Position numbers and translations under genes: made by a program | Part shown: one piece after another, positions 17,106 to 25,967 of the stretch | How the letters are laid out: each line of letters begins with the position of its first letter | Position numbering within the stretch: the stretch's first letter is position 1 | Assembly: GCA_035650475.1 (NCBI GenBank) | Contig: DASRHP010000014.1 | Location: 1 to 64,000 of the forward strand | DNA from: Candidatus Binataceae bacterium | GTDB lineage: Bacteria > Desulfobacterota > Binatia > Binatales > Binataceae | Direction: 5' to 3' | Length of the DNA: 64,000 bases | Notes under the pieces: model-generated | What the model saw: the letters and a program-made list of their open reading frames with translations, nothing else | What the model was told of the DNA's origin: nothing | The model's database searches: none

Positions 17106-18305
17106 ATGAAGCTGTTCTTTTTCCACTTGATGCCGTGGCCGTTCATCCCCGATGACTTCCAGAAAACCTGGCGCAGCTCGTGGGTCGTACTGCCCAACTC
17201 GCTCTACGACCCCGCGATCGGCCATCGCGTGTACGGCGAGTATCTCGACCAACTCCAGTTCGCCGACGAGGTCGGCTTCGACGCGGTCTGCGTCAACGAG
17301 CATCACCAGAACGCCTACGGCACGATGCCCGCGCCGAACATCATCGCCGCGATGCTCGCGCAGCGGACCAAACGCGCGCAGATCGCGATCCTCGGCAACG
17401 GGATCTGCCTGCGTGAGAATCCGCTGCGGGTGGCAGAGGAAGTCGCGATGATCGACGTTATCAGCGGCGGACGCGTCATCTCGGGCTTCGTGCGCGGGAT
17501 CGGATGCGAGTATTACTCGCTCGGCCTCGACCCCACCTTCTCGCGCGAGCGCTTTTTCGAAGCCCACGATCTCATTATCAAGGCGTGGACCGAGCCAGGG
17601 CCGTTCGAATGGGACGGCGAGCATTACCGCTTCCGCTACGTCAACGTGTGGCCGCGGCCTCTCCAGAAGCCGCATCCGCCGATCTACTGCCCTTCGCAGG
17701 GCTCGACCGAGACGATCGCGTGGGCCGCCGAACATCGCTACCCCTACATCATGACCTTCACTCCGCTCGACGTGCTGGTGCGTTTCTACGACATGTACCG
17801 CGAACTCGCCGCGCGCAAGTTCGGCTACGAGGCCGGCCCCGAACTGTTCGGTTGGACCTCGCAGGTGTACGTCGCCAAGGACGAAAAGACCGCGCTCGCC
17901 GAGGCGCGGCCGCATCTGAAGTACTTCGCCGAGCGATGCTTCGCGATACCCCCGCAGATGCTGATGCCGCCGGGCTACACTTCGGCGGCCTCGCTCCGGC
18001 GCTTCATCGAGGCGCGCGGCACTGCGGGCTCGTTCTTCGACGTTGACAACCTGCTGGCGAGCGGCGAGACGCTGATCGGCACGCCCGAGCAGGTCGGCGA
18101 GCGACTGGTGCGCAACATGGGACGCGCGGGCGCGGGCATCTTCATGGGCGCTTTCCAGGTCGGCGACATGCCGCACGACAAGGTGATGCGCAACGTCGAG
18201 CTGTTCGCCGACAAAGTGATGCCGTACCTGCCCGGCGCCAGCGCCGCGCCGCCGCGCCCGGAGCAAGCTTCAACGGGATCTAAACGGATGGAGACCAGCA
18301 AATGA
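17106..18305 (+). CDS. LLM class flavin-dependent oxidoreductase
   Basis: ATG 17106 follows GGGAGG and gives 399 residues. It carries the LLM strand order: MKLFFFHLMPWPF, VGFDAVCVNEHHQNAYG, IAILGNGICLRENPLRVAEE, GGRVISGFVRGIG and WPRPLQKPHPPIYCPSQGS. Length and the NEHHQ segment place it with the longer LLM monooxygenases. The stop overlaps the next start by four bases (ATGA), so it is translationally coupled with a NIPSNAP protein, which suggests the two act in one reaction or complex. Confidence 0.88.
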   Translation: MKLFFFHLMPWPFIPDDFQKTWRSSWVVLPNSLYDPAIGHRVYGEYLDQLQFADEVGFDAVCVNEHHQNAYGTMPAPNIIAAMLAQRTKRAQIAILGNGICLRENPLRVAEEVAMIDVISGGRVISGFVRGIGCEYYSLGLDPTFSRERFFEAHDLIIKAWTEPGPFEWDGEHYRFRYVNVWPRPLQKPHPPIYCPSQGSTETIAWAAEHRYPYIMTFTPLDVLVRFYDMYRELAARKFGYEAGPELFGWTSQVYVAKDEKTALAEARPHLKYFAERCFAIPPQMLMPPGYTSAASLRRFIEARGTAGSFFDVDNLLASGETLIGTPEQVGERLVRNMGRAGAGIFMGAFQVGDMPHDKVMRNVELFADKVMPYLPGASAAPPRPEQASTGSKRMETSK

Positions 18306-18628
18306 TCTACGAGTTGCGCGTGTATCATTGCCTGCCGGGACGCCTACCCGATCTGCTCAGGCGCTTCGAAACCGTAACAATCCGCCTGTTCGAGAAGCAC
18401 GGGATCCAGCAGCTCGGCTTCTGGACGGTGGCTATCGGCGAATCCAACGCCGACCTGGTTTATATCCTGAAGTGGGATTCGCTTGCCGATCGCGACGCGC
18501 GCTTCGGCGCCTTTCTGCGCGATCCCGAATGGATCGAGGCGCGCCGCCTGAGCGAGGCCAACGGCCCGCTGCTCTCGTCGGTTTCCAACTCGATCCTGAC
18601 ACCGACTTCGTTCTCGGCCGCGCGATGA
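18302..18628 (+). CDS. NIPSNAP family protein
   Basis: A 108-residue ferredoxin-like dimeric alpha/beta-barrel protein. It opens with MIYELRVYHCLPGRLPDLL and has FETVTIRLFEKHGIQQLGFW followed by LVYILKWDSLADRD, the NIPSNAP signature. The family has unknown or varied roles; in catabolic operons members often accompany monooxygenases. It overlaps the LLM gene by four bases, so its dose is tied to that enzyme. No cofactor residues are evident. Confidence 0.85.
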   Translation: MIYELRVYHCLPGRLPDLLRRFETVTIRLFEKHGIQQLGFWTVAIGESNADLVYILKWDSLADRDARFGAFLRDPEWIEARRLSEANGPLLSSVSNSILTPTSFSAAR

Positions 18629-18689
18629 CGATGCGCGTTCAGAGGCCGGGCCCGCGCGCGCCGCGCGTTGCCCGCCGGATCATTGAACC

Positions 18690-19730
18690 ATGATGAAGGA
18701 CATCCTGCTGCCGACCACGGTGGTCGGGAGTTACCCGCAGCCGGACTGGCTAATCGACCGCGACAACCTGCGCAAGCGGGTGCCGGTGCGATGGCGCGCG
18801 CGCGAGATGTGGCGCGTCCCCGATCAATGGCTAGAACAGGCACAGGACGACGCGACCGTCGTCGCCATCCACGACATGGAACGCGCCGGCGTCGATATCA
18901 TTTCCGACGGCGAAATCCGGCGCGAGAGTTATTCCAACCGCTTCGCCAACGCGCTCGGCGGCGTCGATCCCGACCGCCCCGGCCAAGGGCTCAACCGTCG
19001 GGGCAAACCCGACGTAGTGCCGTTGGTCAACGGGAAGATCCGGCGAATCGCGCCGGTCGAGGTGCGTGACCTCGTTTTTCTGCGCGCACATACGTCGCGA
19101 ATGACCAAGATCACTATTCCTGGCCCCTTCACGATGTCCCAGCAGGCGCAGAATGCCTATTACCCCGACGACGAAGCGCTGGCGATCGACTATGCGGCGG
19201 CGGTCAACGAGGAGATAAAGGATCTGTTCGCGGCCGGCGCCGACATCGTGCAGCTCGACGAGCCCTACATGCAGGCGTGGCCGGACAAGGCGCGCAAGTT
19301 TGCCGTGCGCGCACTCAATCGCGCACTCGAGGGAGTTCGCGGCACCACCGCCGTCCACCTCTGCTTCGGCTATGGCCATTACGTCAAGGACAAACACGAG
19401 ACCGGCTACGCGTTCCTGCGCGAGCTCGAGGAATGCACCGCCGACCAGGTGTCGATCGAGGCGGCGCAGCCGAAACTCGACTTCTCCATCCTGAACGAGC
19501 TGCCCTCGAAGACGATCATGCTCGGCGTGCTCGACCTCGGCGACCCGCGGGTCGAGAGCGCGGAGACCGTCGCCGAGCGGATTCGCGCGGCGCTCAAATT
19601 TGTGCCATCCAGGCGGCTCGTTATCGCGCCCGATTGCGGGATGAAGTATCTCGAGCGTGGCGTCGCGTTCGCCAAGCTCAAGGCGATGGTGGACGGCACG
19701 CGGATCGTGCGCGCCGAACTCGGCCGCTGA
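18690..19730 (+). CDS. MetE-like cobalamin-independent methyltransferase, catalytic domain only
   Basis: The 346-residue product matches the catalytic C-terminal barrel of methionine synthase II, starting LPTTVVGSYPQPDWLI; the N-terminal half of true MetE is absent. Candidate zinc ligands are kept: His and Cys in TAVHLCFGYGHY, Glu in DQVSIEAAQP and Cys in IAPDCGMKYLERG. IVQLDEPYM is the substrate-side Asp-Glu motif. Short MetE-like proteins often transfer methyl groups in one-carbon or corrinoid-linked degradation rather than in methionine synthesis. It follows the LLM/NIPSNAP pair after 61 bases and may deal with a methyl group from that route. The ATG 18690 or the adjacent 18693 may be used. 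Confidence 0.85.
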   Translation: MMKDILLPTTVVGSYPQPDWLIDRDNLRKRVPVRWRAREMWRVPDQWLEQAQDDATVVAIHDMERAGVDIISDGEIRRESYSNRFANALGGVDPDRPGQGLNRRGKPDVVPLVNGKIRRIAPVEVRDLVFLRAHTSRMTKITIPGPFTMSQQAQNAYYPDDEALAIDYAAAVNEEIKDLFAAGADIVQLDEPYMQAWPDKARKFAVRALNRALEGVRGTTAVHLCFGYGHYVKDKHETGYAFLRELEECTADQVSIEAAQPKLDFSILNELPSKTIMLGVLDLGDPRVESAETVAERIRAALKFVPSRRLVIAPDCGMKYLERGVAFAKLKAMVDGTRIVRAELGR

Positions 19731-19777
19731 TCGCGCGCAGGCAGCCCCGCATCTGACCGCTCAAAGGCGCGCCCCGG

Positions 19778-20569
19778 CTATTCGACGACAACCGGAATGC
19801 GCACTTCGAAGTTCGACGCGACCGGCTTGCCGTCCTTCAACGCCGGAGAGAAGCGCCACCGCCTGAGAGTCCGCAGCAGGAGATCGTTCAGCTCCGGATA
19901 CGGCGTCGCCTTGACCAGTGCCACCGTCGCGCTGCCGTCTGACGCTACGGTAAAGCGCGCAACCGCGATCGTATTGAGCGGGTTGCTGCGCAGGTCCGCG
20001 GGAATCTCTGGCAGCGGAGTGTACAGCGCCTGCGCGCCCTCGCTCGCGGCGCCAAGCCCGCCTGCCGCGCCGGTGCCGCCTGGCGCTGACCGTTCGGCCG
20101 GGGGCGTTGACGGTGCGGCCGAAGGAGCGGATGGAACGCCGCTTGGCGGCCCGGCCGCAGCGGGAGTTCGCGCGGCGAACGACTTCCGCTCCTCCCTGAG
20201 TTTCGGGTGATGCGCGGCACGGAGATGGCGCGGTTTTACGGCTTTCGCGCCTCGCGCGACGCTTGAAGCATGCGTCATCCGCACGGGGCTCGCTGCGGGC
20301 GGGCCAGGCGCCGACGGCGGCATCGCGATCGGCGGGATAACGCGGATCTCAACATACGAAGCCCTTGGAATGATCGTGCGGCCGACCCAGCGGTCGAGCA
20401 CAAAAATCATCAGGGCTACCAGCGCCGCTGCGGGAACGCTCCACGGAAGCAAACGCCAGGGATTTGCGGGCGGAGGCGGCGCGAGGGCAGGCAGCGACGG
20501 GCGTCCGGCGAGCCGTACGGTGGCGCCGTCTTCCCGTTCCCTCATCGCGTATGCGAGCGGATTTCGCAT
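19778..20569 (-). CDS. TonB-family energy transducer
   Basis: From ATG 20569 the product is 263 residues: a basic N-terminus, a single membrane helix (LPWSVPAAALVALMIFVL), a long Pro/Ala-rich linker, and a C-terminal TonB domain with IAVARFTVASDGSATVALV, LLRTLRRWRFSPALKDGKPV and the final VRIPVVVE. This is the standard TonB order. A much longer open frame upstream lies antisense to the receptor gene and is rejected. No exbB or exbD gene is present in the window. It is divergent from the TonB-dependent receptor at 20702, with 132 bases between, so the two are probably partners. Confidence 0.85.
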   Translation of the reverse strand: MRNPLAYAMREREDGATVRLAGRPSLPALAPPPPANPWRLLPWSVPAAALVALMIFVLDRWVGRTIIPRASYVEIRVIPPIAMPPSAPGPPAASPVRMTHASSVARGAKAVKPRHLRAAHHPKLREERKSFAARTPAAAGPPSGVPSAPSAAPSTPPAERSAPGGTGAAGGLGAASEGAQALYTPLPEIPADLRSNPLNTIAVARFTVASDGSATVALVKATPYPELNDLLLRTLRRWRFSPALKDGKPVASNFEVRIPVVVE

Positions 20570-20701
20570 CGGAGCCGTAACTGACCTATGCTTGCGTGGC
20601 GACGCGCCGCTCACGGCACCCGAGCGCGAGCTTATCAAATCGAGGCGCGTCCGGCGCGGTGCCTGCGCGCGCGCAAAGCCGCACGCGGGCGGCGAGCCCA
20701 C

Positions 20702-23104
20702 ATGAAGAAGACGTGCAGATGGCGATTGCAGGTGGCCGCGCTGGCCGTCCTTGTTTTTGCCCTCGCGCATGTCAGCGCCGTGCATGCCCAAGCCACCGGT
20801 GGACGCCCTGCGCTGATGGGCATGGTCAAGGATTCGCTTGGCCGTCCGCTCGAGGGCGTGCTGGTCCAACTCGATGCGCGCAGCGGCGCGCGCGTAGCTA
20901 CGACGCGCAGCGAGGCTTCCGGCGCCTTTTCGTTCGAAGCACTGCCGCCGGGAACTTACGCGGTAGTGGCGCACGCGCGCGGCTTCAAACCGGCGATCGC
21001 AATTGCCACGGTCGTGGCCGGTCGCGCCGCACGGGTGCAACTCTCGATGGAGTCTCAAGAGCCGCTCAGCCTGAAACTGAGCGCTCCACGCCTGCGCCCC
21101 GCGCGCAACGCGGTCGCGCCAGGCGGCGTTACCGCCTATCACTTCAGCCAGCAGGCGATTCGCGAACTGCCGCTGGGCGAAAACGGCACCGTGAACCAGG
21201 TCCTCCTCCAGGCGCCGGGAATGATCCAGGACTCGACCGGTCAGCCGCTGCCGCGCGAGATGGACGACGCCCTGCAATACCGGATCAACGGCGTAATGAT
21301 TCCCAACGTCCAGGTGCTCGACCTGGGACAGCTCTCGCCGCGCTTCGCCGAGAGCATCGACGTCCTCACCGGCGCGCTCCCGGCTGAATACGGCTACCGC
21401 ACCGGCGCGGTGGTCGACATCCATACCCGCAGGGGCGAGATTGCCAACGGCGGCAGCGTCGGATACTTCGGTGGCCAGCGCGAAACGGTCCAGCCGAGCT
21501 TCGAATACGGCGGCTCACGAGGCGGCCTCGACTATTACGCAACCGGCTACTTCCTCCACAACGTTCGCGGCGTGAATCCGCCTACGCCTGGGCCCGATCC
21601 ACTCAACGACTTCACCAATCAGGGCGGGAGTTTCTTGTATCTCTCGGATTTGCTCAACACCGACACCTCGATCAGCCTTATCGGCGCAAGCTTCGTGCAC
21701 GATTTCGGATGGCCGGCGACACCCGACCAGCCGCAGGTCTTCGAGCTCTCCAATGTCCCGGTGTACCCCTCGGCCCACGTTTCCGACACCGAACTCGAAC
21801 AGACCCATTTCGGTATCCTTGCGCTGAAAGGGGTGGCGCCCGGCGGCATCGATTATCAGCTCTCGCTCTTCAGCCAGTACTCGTCGTTGAGCTTCCACCC
21901 CGATTTTGCCGGGGAGTTGATATTCAACGGTCTGGCCGCGCGCGTCTTCCGCAGCAGCTTCGTCAACGGTTCGCAGGGCGATGCAAGCTGGCACCTCGGC
22001 ACCCAACACACGCTGGGTTTTGGTTACTACTTCGATGTCGAGAACGCCGAGATTGACGACCACGCCTATACCTTCCCAGCGATCGACGGCGTTCAGACCA
22101 GCACCCTGCCCTTTCTCATCGTCGACAACCACAACCTGATGCAGTCGATGTACGGACTGTACGTCCAGGATCGATGGCAGCCGCTGGCCGGGCTGACCGT
22201 CGATTGTGGCGTGCGTTGGGACGAACTTGTGGGATTCATCGGCGGCGGGCAGGTCAGTCCGCGGCTGGGCGCGAGCTACCAGCTCGATCGAGCTACTACG
22301 TTGCACGCAGGCGCGGCGGTGTATTTCGTTCCTCCACCGACCGAATTTCTCGCCACTGAAGACATCGACCGCTTCGTCAATACCACCGCCGAGCCCGGGA
22401 TTTTGAGGAACTCGCCGCCCAAGCCAATGGCCGACTACTTTTTCGATCTTGGGATGCGCCACCGCTTCTCATTCGGACTTCAGCTTGGGGTTGACGGATT
22501 TTTCGAGCTTGAACGCGACGTTCTCGACGAGGGACAGTTCGGTAGCTCCCTCATCTTCGCTCCGATTAACTATCGGCTCGGGCGAATCTACGGCGCCGAG
22601 GCGACCGGCTCGTGGCAACTGCGGGACAGCCTCTCAGCCTATGTCAATTTCACTTATACCGTGGCGCAGGCGAGCCAGGTGGTCAGCGGCCAGTTCAATT
22701 TCGACCCCCAAGAGTTTTCCTACATCGCCAGCCACTATATCGCCCTCGACCAGGGCCAGCTCTTCACCACGTCGGCCGGGCTAGCCTACCGATGGCACGG
22801 CTTCGTGGCGACCAGCGCCATAACCTTCGGCAGCGGATTACGCACCGGCTTTGCGAACACGGCGATGATGCCGTCGTACACGCAGGTGGACGCGAGTATC
22901 GGGCGAACCTTCGATGGGGTTCCGATGGTCGGCCGGGTCGACGCCCGCGTAAGCGTTGTCAACCTCCTCGACCGCATCTACCAATTCCACAACGGTTCCG
23001 GAATCGGAGTGGGCAGCGTCCCGCAGTACATGTCGCGACGCGCGCTCTACTTCAATTTCAAGGTACCGCTGCCGGGCGCAAGCCAGGGAGCGCCGACGCC
23101 CTAA
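20702..23104 (+). CDS. TonB-dependent receptor with N-terminal carboxypeptidase-regulatory-like domain
   Basis: The 800-residue product has a signal peptide (VAALAVLVFALAHVSAVHAQ), then a beta-sandwich of the CarboxypepD_reg type (GMVKDSLGRPLEGVLVQLDA ... PPGTYAVVAHARGF), a plug domain with VNQVLLQAPGMIQDSTGQPL and SIDVLTGALPAEYGYRTGAV, and a long barrel rich in Tyr, Phe and Asn. ATG 20702 is chosen because the signal peptide begins there; 38 further open codons upstream are not needed. The ligand is unknown. Its place 3.8 kb from a XoxF operon makes lanthanide or metallophore uptake possible, but this is inference. Confidence 0.85.
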   Translation: MKKTCRWRLQVAALAVLVFALAHVSAVHAQATGGRPALMGMVKDSLGRPLEGVLVQLDARSGARVATTRSEASGAFSFEALPPGTYAVVAHARGFKPAIAIATVVAGRAARVQLSMESQEPLSLKLSAPRLRPARNAVAPGGVTAYHFSQQAIRELPLGENGTVNQVLLQAPGMIQDSTGQPLPREMDDALQYRINGVMIPNVQVLDLGQLSPRFAESIDVLTGALPAEYGYRTGAVVDIHTRRGEIANGGSVGYFGGQRETVQPSFEYGGSRGGLDYYATGYFLHNVRGVNPPTPGPDPLNDFTNQGGSFLYLSDLLNTDTSISLIGASFVHDFGWPATPDQPQVFELSNVPVYPSAHVSDTELEQTHFGILALKGVAPGGIDYQLSLFSQYSSLSFHPDFAGELIFNGLAARVFRSSFVNGSQGDASWHLGTQHTLGFGYYFDVENAEIDDHAYTFPAIDGVQTSTLPFLIVDNHNLMQSMYGLYVQDRWQPLAGLTVDCGVRWDELVGFIGGGQVSPRLGASYQLDRATTLHAGAAVYFVPPPTEFLATEDIDRFVNTTAEPGILRNSPPKPMADYFFDLGMRHRFSFGLQLGVDGFFELERDVLDEGQFGSSLIFAPINYRLGRIYGAEATGSWQLRDSLSAYVNFTYTVAQASQVVSGQFNFDPQEFSYIASHYIALDQGQLFTTSAGLAYRWHGFVATSAITFGSGLRTGFANTAMMPSYTQVDASIGRTFDGVPMVGRVDARVSVVNLLDRIYQFHNGSGIGVGSVPQYMSRRALYFNFKVPLPGASQGAPTP

Positions 23105-23109
23105 CCCCG

Positions 23110-23137
23110 GAGCGCCGGAGCTTAAGCTCCGGCGCTC
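23110..23137. terminator. Bidirectional hairpin between convergent genes
   Basis: A perfect 12-bp stem (GAGCGCCGGAGC / GCTCCGGCGCTC) with loop TTAA begins six bases after the TonB-receptor stop and lies before the stop of the convergent outer-membrane gene. No T-run follows on either strand. Confidence 0.6.
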
Positions 23138-23192
23138 GCCCCTTGGTCCACGGCGCCCGGACAGTCCGGCGAGCCGTCGGGCGCCCGCGCCC

Positions 23193-24287
23193 CTACTTCA
23201 TCCACGACGGCAACTCGTCCTTCAACAGCGCCATCGTCGGGAATGCATAGTCGCCGGTCAGATAGAATCCGTACTGCCGGAACACGTTCTTCGTCATGAT
23301 GTCGGTCGCGAAGGACAGCCACAGATTGACCGGCCCGACGTGGGTCATAAAAGCCGGCCCCACTCCGAGCTCCTGAACCTCGGAGCCATGGACCGTCAGT
23401 CCGCCGATATCCGGCGCAGACAGCGACTGGGTGTAGGTTACATGGAAGCCCGCCTTCAGGTCCTTCAGCACCGGAAACAGAAACGCGTTGTTGAACACGA
23501 TCGAATCCCCCGGCGAGAAGGTCGTAAAAGCGCCCAGGGTTTTCACCAGCGGGGCGGGCGTCGGAAACTGATCGTTGGCGCTGAATACGTGGCTATAAAT
23601 CAGATCTTCCTGCCATTCTGAACCTGCCAGCGGCCCGAAATTCTTGCCGAGATAGGTCCATCCGATGAAAGCCGGCGTGATCGACCATGCGTTTCCCCCG
23701 GTATTGAAGGCGTCGCCCTTGTCGTAAGCACCGGAGGGAAATCCGATCAACGGCGATATATAGGCGGTCGGCTTGACCCAGTCCTCATACTTCCAATGCT
23801 GGTAGGAGATACCGATTCCGAGCGGAGTCCACGAGATATCGCCGAATCCGCCGCCGCCGACTCCGATACCGACCGGTTCACCCGAGTCGACGTGCACGGT
23901 CTGGTAGTTGAAGAACATGTCCGAACTCAGGGTGATGTGGTTGCTGAACGGCTGCCAGGGGTAGAAATACACCCACTGGAACAACATCACTAAAGCGTCC
24001 AGCTGATGGTTTCCTGGTACCTTTTTACGATTGGTTCCCGACAGCGATTTTCCGACGTTGTAGATTGGCGCGACCTGGAAAGCCTGCACATCCTCGGCGC
24101 TCTCCGGAAAACCGCCATCGAAGAATGGATAATCATAGAAGTTGTACAGGCCGCTGTTCGCTCCGAGCGAAGGGCCGATATCGAGGCCATTCACCGTCAG
24201 GTCAGCGTGCCCGTAGGCTGGCCACAAGCAGAGAAGGACGCAGCCCGTCGCTATACTTAGCCATCTGAGCAACGATGATCGTTTCAT
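23193..24287 (-). CDS. Outer-membrane protein, phenol-MetA-degradation transporter-like
   Basis: ATG 24287 follows GGAGGGG by six bases; 364 residues. A signal peptide (LSIATGCVLLCLWPAYGHA) precedes a sequence of alternating aromatic strands with FQVAPIYNVGKS, DISWTPLGIGISYQHWKY and SPLIGFPSGAYDKGD, which resembles the predicted barrel family named for the MetA pathway of phenol degradation (PF13557-like). Such proteins are thought to admit hydrophobic substrates. It is on the same strand as the XoxF operon but separated from it by 235 bases and a hairpin, so it may be an independent unit. Confidence 0.72.
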   Translation of the reverse strand: MKRSSLLRWLSIATGCVLLCLWPAYGHADLTVNGLDIGPSLGANSGLYNFYDYPFFDGGFPESAEDVQAFQVAPIYNVGKSLSGTNRKKVPGNHQLDALVMLFQWVYFYPWQPFSNHITLSSDMFFNYQTVHVDSGEPVGIGVGGGGFGDISWTPLGIGISYQHWKYEDWVKPTAYISPLIGFPSGAYDKGDAFNTGGNAWSITPAFIGWTYLGKNFGPLAGSEWQEDLIYSHVFSANDQFPTPAPLVKTLGAFTTFSPGDSIVFNNAFLFPVLKDLKAGFHVTYTQSLSAPDIGGLTVHGSEVQELGVGPAFMTHVGPVNLWLSFATDIMTKNVFRQYGFYLTGDYAFPTMALLKDELPSWMK

Positions 24288-24490
24288 AAGTCACCCCTCC
24301 GAAATGTGATTACGCACTGCGCGTGTTCAATGTACTCTGCGCATCTGTCACCTCCGTGTCGCCCGGCTTTGCGGAACTGTGCTTCTTCCGTCGACACGTT
24401 CCAGATTGAAGAACCCGACGGCCGGAGCCGGCGTGTGAACAAGCTCCCTCCTGGGCCTGGCGACCCTGTGATTTAGTGTTCTGGAATCCA

Positions 24491-24510
24491 CAACCGGCCG
24501 CCGCCGGTTG
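24491..24510 (-). terminator. Hairpin after the XoxF operon
   Basis: CAACCGGC / GCCGGTTG forms an 8-bp stem with loop CGCC thirteen bases past the last stop of the operon. It has no T-run, so termination is only possible. I see no gene in the rest of 24288-24522. Confidence 0.4.
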
Positions 24511-24522
24511 CTCAGTTCCCCG

Positions 24523-25158
24523 TCAGAGATAAATCTTCAGCCGCGAGCTTTGCGCCACATCGTCAACGGAATCGCGCAAATGCCGGGAGACGGCCGAGCG
24601 GTGCGGTATCGCCGACAGAATTTGTCTTGTCAGAGCGCTCGCCGCAGCCTTCCACATCTCGTCGGTGTCGTCACGGATCGAAAGCGAGGACTCGCTCATC
24701 ACCGACTGCCGCGCGACGTCCAACAGCGACATCTGCGCCCACAGGATGAGTCGGCTCTCCTTCTCCACCGCGCCGACGATGACGAACGCAGCGCCCCGCG
24801 CCTTTGCCCAGTCCCAGATACAGGCCGGACAGGAGCGGAAGTCCAATGGCGGCGCCTCGTCGGTGCGTCCGCGGTCGAGCAGTGTGAAGGCTCCGCTGTT
24901 CGCGACCAGTCGGCGAACCTCCCGGCTTATCAATCGGGCACGCGCTTTATCCTGCTCGACGTCGTAGCGTTCCCCCTCGGGCGCCAGGTCCACCAGGTCA
25001 AAATCGGCGACCACCACGGTGGGCGATCGGGCCGTGCCCGGCTGCGGCGCCGCAAGCGCGCGTCTTGCGGGAACCGTCAGCGCAAGCACACAGGCCGCAG
25101 CCGCCGTTGTCGGCATCAGGCAGAAGGTTCGCTGGCGAGTTCGGTTCGAGCGATTCAC
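24523..25158 (-). CDS. DUF2380/DUF3280-like periplasmic protein of the methanol-oxidation operon
   Basis: GTG 25158 with GAGG eight bases upstream gives 211 residues; further upstream the frame overlaps the cytochrome gene. A signal peptide (TTAAAACVLALTVPARRALA) is followed by TVVVADFDLVDLAPEGE, LISREVRRLVANSGAFTLLD and an AKARGAAFVIVGAVEKESRLI stretch. I recall this ADFDLVD/SGAF-LLD pattern from small proteins of PQQ-dependent dehydrogenase loci, usually labelled DUF2380 or DUF3280, but cannot check it. It begins 23 bases after the cytochrome stop and is the last gene of the operon. A periplasmic accessory role is inference. Confidence 0.68.
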   Translation of the reverse strand: MNRSNRTRQRTFCLMPTTAAAACVLALTVPARRALAAPQPGTARSPTVVVADFDLVDLAPEGERYDVEQDKARARLISREVRRLVANSGAFTLLDRGRTDEAPPLDFRSCPACIWDWAKARGAAFVIVGAVEKESRLILWAQMSLLDVARQSVMSESSLSIRDDTDEMWKAAASALTRQILSAIPHRSAVSRHLRDSVDDVAQSSRLKIYL

Positions 25159-25181
25159 TGCGCAAGCCTCGCGCGGTGCGT

Positions 25182-25967
25182 TCAGTCTTCCTTCGACGGT
25201 GGACGCCCGGTCCCGATGAGATCGAGCGAGCGCGCCTTGACATATTCGTAGACCTGTTCGAGCTCGTCGGCGGTGAAGAAGCCGTTCCATCCCGGCATCC
25301 CCTTCGCCTCTCGCCCCTCCATCGCCACCGTGAAAAATTCGCGTCTGGTCATTCCATTAATAAGGGACTGGCGAAGATCAGGTGCATACTCACCGCCAGC
25401 GGCGTCAAAGCCATGGCAACGGAAGCAGTAGGAATTGTATTTTTCGAACCCGCCAAAGATATCGTCGGTGACAATTTTCTTGCCGTTTGACTGTTGGAAG
25501 ACCTGGAAATCGACGGTAACCATCTTGCCGGCGAGGTTCTTGTACCGGTAGTGCTTGCTCGGCCCTTCCTCGAGTTTACCTTTGAGCGTGAGAATGTAGG
25601 TTGCAAGCTGCTTGGCGAGCTTGGGGCTCATGTCCTTATGCGCGGGCATCGGCACTTTTCCAAAGTCACCCACGCTGCCATTGATAATCTTGTTGGCAAG
25701 GTAGTCGGCCTTGGAGGGGTCGTGATTGTAGCGATTCGCGATCCTGATCCAGGCCGGACCCACGATGTCGCGCTTGATCGCGTGGCAAGAAAAGCAATCA
25801 AACCCGTGCGCCATAACTTCGTCAGGGCTGGCCGCTTCCTGCGCGGCCCCTCGACCCCAGCCCACGCTCGCGCAAATCGCCAGAAGAATAAAAAAAAACC
25901 GGCACCATCCCGCGGACAACATGCGACTCTCGCTCCAGCTCGCATATTGCCGCCGCCCCATTCTCAC
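25182..25967 (-). CDS. Di-haem cytochrome c, c551-like domain joined to XoxG/cL-like domain
   Basis: The 261-residue protein starts at GTG 25967, overlapping the xoxJ stop by four bases (GTGA). After a signal region it has two haem sites: CFSCH (58-62), followed by the VGPAW and VPMPAH (Met107) features of small c551-type cytochromes, and CFRCH (181-185), followed by GGEYAPDLRQS and KGMPGW (Met224), which resemble the methanol-dehydrogenase acceptor cytochrome cL/XoxG. A usual XoxG has a single haem, so this looks like a fusion with its own second electron carrier. It probably takes electrons from XoxF and passes them to an oxidase or another carrier. Confidence 0.82.
   Translation of the reverse strand: MRMGRRQYASWSESRMLSAGWCRFFFILLAICASVGWGRGAAQEAASPDEVMAHGFDCFSCHAIKRDIVGPAWIRIANRYNHDPSKADYLANKIINGSVGDFGKVPMPAHKDMSPKLAKQLATYILTLKGKLEEGPSKHYRYKNLAGKMVTVDFQVFQQSNGKKIVTDDIFGGFEKYNSYCFRCHGFDAAGGEYAPDLRQSLINGMTRREFFTVAMEGREAKGMPGWNGFFTADELEQVYEYVKARSLDLIGTGRPPSKED

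Noticed and set aside
16938-18266. 442-codon minus-strand frame
   Set aside because: Antisense to the LLM gene at 17106, which has full family motifs and a good ribosome-binding site.
20570-21424. N-terminal extension of the TonB gene
   Set aside because: The extension is antisense to the receptor gene; the TonB protein is complete from 20569 with its anchor helix.
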